Assembly (NCBI GenBank): GCA_023391275.1
Contig: JAEWBE010000091.1
Span: 1-36,301 of the forward strand
Length of the DNA: 36,301 nt
Direction of reading: 5' to 3'
Origin: Bacillota bacterium
GTDB lineage: Bacteria; Bacillota; Clostridia; Oscillospirales; Acutalibacteraceae
In this document: piece after piece, positions 33,751 to 36,301 of the stretch
How positions within the stretch are numbered: the stretch's first letter is position 1
Layout: each line of letters opens with the position of its first letter
Made by a program: the position numbers and the translations under genes
The notes under the pieces: generated by a model
What the model was told of the DNA's origin: nothing
What the model saw: only the letters and a program-made list of their open reading frames with translations
Database searches by the model: none

Positions 33751-33752
33751 AG

Positions 33753-33770
33753 TTAAAGCAATTGCTTTAA
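33753..33770. repeat. 18-bp perfect palindrome between permease and binding-protein genes
   Basis: TTAAAGCAA is followed by its reverse complement TTGCTTTAA. In RNA it can form a small hairpin 15 bases before the AGGGAGGT ribosome site (33785-33792). It may stabilise the downstream message or be a weak processing or attenuation site. Confidence 0.45.
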
Positions 33771-33799
33771 TGTATAAAAAAATTAGGGAGGTATCTCGT

Positions 33800-34798
33800 A
33801 TGAAAAGAAAATTACTCGCAGCTTTATTATGTGCAGCAATGGTCGCCACTTCGGCAGTCGGCTGCAGTCAGGGAGCCGGCACGGCATCCACCGCAAGTGC
33901 GGGAGGCGCGGCAAGCGCAGCAGGAACAGCATCCGCCGCAAGTACGGCGGCAGCAGGCAAAACTTACAAAATTATTTTGATCACCATGGACAGCACCGAT
34001 CAGCACTGGGTATCAGTGGACAAAGGCGCTAAAAAAGCAGTTGCTGAAATCGGCAACATCGATTACAAATGGATGGCCCCGGATAAGAAAGACGATGCAC
34101 AGCAGATCGAGCGTATCAACAACGCTATCGCTGACGGCGCGGATGCAATCATGATCGCTGCAAACGGCCCGGATGCGATCACCGCATCGCTGGATGATGC
34201 AAAATCCAAAGGCATTAAGATCATTTATGTAGACTCCCCGGCAAACACCGCAGCGGCAGCCACTTTCGCAACAGACAATCAGGCCGCAGGTAAAACAGCC
34301 GGTGAGCAAATGCTGAAAGCTCTGGACACAGCCGGCAAGAAGAGCGGCAAAATCGGTATTGTTAACATTAACTCCGCTACCGCTTCTACCGTAGCACGTG
34401 AAAAAGGCTTCCGCGCTGCATTCGAAGGCAAAGGCTATGAACTCCTTCCGACACAGTACGGCGAAGGCGATGCCGCGAAGTCCCAGGATATTGCCGATAA
34501 CTACATCACAGAAGGCGCTGTAGGCATATTCGGAGCAAACGAAGGCGCAACCGTTGGTGTTGGCAACGCAATTAAAGGCTCCGGCAAAAAAGACCTGATT
34601 GGCGTTGGCTTTGATAAATCCGATGCGATTCTTTCCCTGATTAAAGACGGTTCCCTGCTTTGCGCAATGGCTCAAAACCCGGACGTAATGGGATATGAAG
34701 GCATGAAAGCCGCCGTTCAGGCAATTAAAGGCGAAACCATTGCAAAAACCTCTGTTGATACCGGTGTTTCCGTTCTCACCAAAGATTCTATAAAATAA
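33800..34798 (+). CDS. Sugar ABC transporter substrate-binding lipoprotein (RbsB-like)
   Basis: The 332-residue product is an extracellular lipoprotein. It has a signal peptide ending TSAVGC with the lipid-attachment Cys, then a low-complexity Ala/Ser/Thr/Gly linker (about 24-52), then a type I periplasmic-binding fold. Fold hallmarks are KIILITMDSTDQHWVSVDKGAKKAV, ADAIMIAANGP, IIYVDSPAN, ATDNQAAGKTAGEQML and IFGANEGATVGVGNAI. It matches the ribose/galactose/inositol-type Peripla_BP_4 group; the ligand cannot be named. AGGGAGGT (33785-33792) fixes the start at 33800, so an upstream ATG at 33770 is rejected. It is the last gene before a strong terminator. Confidence 0.93.
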   Translation: MKRKLLAALLCAAMVATSAVGCSQGAGTASTASAGGAASAAGTASAASTAAAGKTYKIILITMDSTDQHWVSVDKGAKKAVAEIGNIDYKWMAPDKKDDAQQIERINNAIADGADAIMIAANGPDAITASLDDAKSKGIKIIYVDSPANTAAAATFATDNQAAGKTAGEQMLKALDTAGKKSGKIGIVNINSATASTVAREKGFRAAFEGKGYELLPTQYGEGDAAKSQDIADNYITEGAVGIFGANEGATVGVGNAIKGSGKKDLIGVGFDKSDAILSLIKDGSLLCAMAQNPDVMGYEGMKAAVQAIKGETIAKTSVDTGVSVLTKDSIK

Positions 34799-34819
34799 GC
34801 GAAACGCAAATATAACTTC

Positions 34820-34856
34820 AGGGGCCGCTGTATAAACAGCGGCCCCTACTTTATTT
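34820..34856 (+). terminator. Terminator of the ABC transporter operon
   Basis: GGGGCCGCTG (34821-34830) pairs with CAGCGGCCCC (34837-34846), with an extra A-T closing pair and a TATAAA loop, followed by a T-rich tail. It lies between convergent units. Confidence 0.9.
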
Positions 34857-35688
34857 AATCCCGGTCGTCGTACTCATCTAAAAAGCTGTGCTGCGCTGTT
34901 CCTTTTCGGTAACCGATGATGGTTTCCAGATTCACATTGTGAATGCTTCTGAAAATATTTTTATCAATATTGGGATTGGTCTGCCGGAATTTTTTAATCA
35001 GCGCTTTCATTTCCTGGCGTTTGGAACCGCCGCCGTTGTCCCCCAGCACGCAGTTTTCCGTAAACCGGCACGCGCACTGAATAAATTCCAGGCTATTATA
35101 GCGTTTCCATGCAATAATATCGGCTTCCTTTACCATGTACATCGGGCGTATCAGTTCCATTCCCTCATAATTCGTGCTGCGAAGCTTCGGCATCATTGTT
35201 TTGATTTCCGCACCGTAAAGCATGCTCATTAAAATCGTTTCAATCACATCGTCAAAATGGTGCCCCAGCGCAATTTTGTTGCAGCCCAAATCCTGCGCCT
35301 GCTTGTACAGGTGCCCCCGGCGCATTTTCGCACACAGGTAACAGGGGGACTGGTCGACTCCGGCGACAATGTCGAAAATCCGTGTTTCAAAAAGCTTAAT
35401 CGGAATCTGCAGGCATTTGGCGTTGTCAAGAATGCGCTGCCGGTTGATCTGGTTATACCCCGGGTCCATAACCAGATACTCCGCCTCAAACGGAAATTCA
35501 CTGTACTTCTGAAGGTGCTGCATGCATTTCGCCATCAGCATGGAGTCTTTTCCGCCTGAAATACAGACCGCAATTTTATCGCCCTCCTGAATCAGGCGGT
35601 AATCCTTAATAGCCGCGATAAACGGAATCCATATTTCCTTCCGGTATTTTTTAATAATACTTTTTTCTGCCTGCTCAAATTTTTCCAT
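34855..35688 (-). CDS. TtcA-like PP-loop ATPase (tRNA 2-thiolation family)
   Basis: The 277-residue product has the PP-loop ATP-pyrophosphatase motif SGGKDSM (44-50), a CxxC pair (Cys116/Cys119 in CYLC), the HHFDDVIET motif and further Cys205/Cys207. This matches the TtcA group, which binds an Fe-S cluster and thiolates cytidine 32 of tRNA. It lies just after a cysteine desulfurase gene, the source of sulfur in such pathways, and AGAGGT that spans the desulfurase stop is its ribosome site. Whether its target is tRNA position 32 or another substrate is not decided by sequence. Confidence 0.9.
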   Translation of the reverse strand: MEKFEQAEKSIIKKYRKEIWIPFIAAIKDYRLIQEGDKIAVCISGGKDSMLMAKCMQHLQKYSEFPFEAEYLVMDPGYNQINRQRILDNAKCLQIPIKLFETRIFDIVAGVDQSPCYLCAKMRRGHLYKQAQDLGCNKIALGHHFDDVIETILMSMLYGAEIKTMMPKLRSTNYEGMELIRPMYMVKEADIIAWKRYNSLEFIQCACRFTENCVLGDNGGGSKRQEMKALIKKFRQTNPNIDKNIFRSIHNVNLETIIGYRKGTAQHSFLDEYDDRD

Positions 35689-35697
35689 ACGGTACCT

Positions 35698-36301
35698 CTA
35701 TTTTACGAATTTGCGGTAACACGCGTCAAAACAGTTTAAAAACACACCGATCTCCTCCTGTGAAGTCAGGTGGCTCATGCTGATGCGCAGCGTGGACAGC
35801 GCCGCCTTTCTGTTTTTCGTCAGCGCGTAAACCGGCCGGGAAACGGTGTTCGGCGCACAGCAGGCCGATTTTGTGGAAAGGTAAATGTCATGCGCCGCCA
35901 GTTCGGACTCAAACGCCTCCGACTTTGCCCCCGAAATGCTAATATTCAGAATAAACGGAACTGAGTTTTCCGTGCTGTTAGCACGCACCTTGGGGTAGCG
36001 CCTGAACGCCTCCCTCAATTCCTGATTTAATTTTTCCACATAACCGTATCGTTCCCCCATGCTCTCCGCCGCAAGGGAAAGCGCCTTTGCAGTCGAAGCG
36101 ATCAGGCCAAGGGCGGGCGTTCCGCTGCGGAACGGGGTTGTGCTGATGCCCCCGTGGATCAGCGGTTCCAGCAAAACGCCTTCTTTTTTAATCAGAACGC
36201 CGCAGCCGTTCAGTCCGTAAAATTTATGGGGCGCGAACGTGACAAGATGGACCCCGTCAAGCTGCAGCGGGATTTTGCCTGCCGCCTGCGTTGCGTCCAC
36301 G
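35698..36301 (-). CDS. Cysteine desulfurase (NifS/IscS family), partial
   Basis: A PLP-dependent enzyme that takes sulfur from cysteine. The visible 200-residue C-terminal part contains DATQAAGKIP, the PLP-lysine region HKFYGLNGCG and the active-site cysteine loop STKSACCAP. The 5' end lies outside the window, so the first codon seen is internal (Val-Asp) and not a start. The gene is read leftward and is followed after 9 bases by the TtcA-like gene, suggesting a sulfur relay between the two proteins. Confidence 0.92.
   Translation of the reverse strand, partial: VDATQAAGKIPLQLDGVHLVTFAPHKFYGLNGCGVLIKKEGVLLEPLIHGGISTTPFRSGTPALGLIASTAKALSLAAESMGERYGYVEKLNQELREAFRRYPKVRANSTENSVPFILNISISGAKSEAFESELAAHDIYLSTKSACCAPNTVSRPVYALTKNRKAALSTLRISMSHLTSQEEIGVFLNCFDACYRKFVK

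Noticed and set aside
1..36301. CRISPR arrays, tRNA or rRNA genes, insertion sequences
   Set aside because: I looked for regular repeats with spacers, cloverleaf patterns and transposase motifs and found none that I could support.

Overview
The window looks like chromosomal DNA from a low-to-moderate GC Firmicute, most likely a clostridial (Oscillospiraceae/Ruminococcaceae-type) bacterium. The reasons are GGAGG-type ribosome sites, extended -10 promoters, a CpsB/CpsC/CpsD phosphoregulatory set, a class D sortase, YesM/YesN-type two-component genes and ROK regulators. The genus-level placement is inference, because no marker gene such as rRNA is present.

Layout from left to right. (1) 91-2169, minus strand: a membrane diguanylate cyclase with Cache, HAMP, PAS and GGDEF domains. 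(2) 2517-6395, plus strand: a surface-protein island. It holds a secreted multi-domain protein, then an operon of a membrane-anchored paralogue of its N-terminal domain, a class D sortase and a four-helix membrane protein. (3) 6481-8631, minus strand: CpsB-type phosphatase, CpsD-type tyrosine kinase and CpsC-type chain-length regulator. These diverge from (4) 9204-17906, plus strand: a Wzx/Wzy exopolysaccharide cluster with initiating phosphoglycosyltransferase, GT4, pyruvyltransferase-family protein, FrhB-like Fe-S protein, GT2, polymerase, GT32 and flippase. (5) 17948-19549, minus strand: a lone phage tail-fibre/baseplate-like gene convergent with the flippase, followed by a VanZ-family gene. 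(6) 20222-23622, minus strand: a four-gene sugar operon (PfkB kinase, lyxose-isomerase-family cupin, class II aldolase, DUF4432 mutarotase-like protein), divergent from a ROK repressor at 23783. (7) 25195-30985, plus strand: ROK kinase, GmhA-like isomerase, YesN-type regulator, YesM-type kinase and a two-domain ABC ATPase homologue that has lost essentially every catalytic motif. (8) 31169-34798, plus strand: an intact RbsA/RbsC/RbsB-type sugar ABC transporter. (9) 34855-36301, minus strand: a TtcA-like PP-loop protein and a cysteine desulfurase cut by the window edge.

How the parts fit. Blocks 3 and 4 form one exopolysaccharide assembly and export system. Blocks 6 to 8 read as an integrated sugar uptake, sensing and catabolism region. 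The transporter brings in a sugar. The mutarotase-like protein, isomerase, kinase and aldolase could convert an aldose to a cleavable ketose phosphate. Two regulators, ROK and YesM/YesN, control expression. The sugar cannot be named from sequence.

The strongest candidates for undescribed biology are the catalytically dead ABC ATPase (29519-30985), which overlaps a sensor kinase that has almost no extracellular domain, and the sortase cassette with a non-canonical candidate sorting signal. The orphan tail-fibre gene beside the exopolysaccharide genes comes next.
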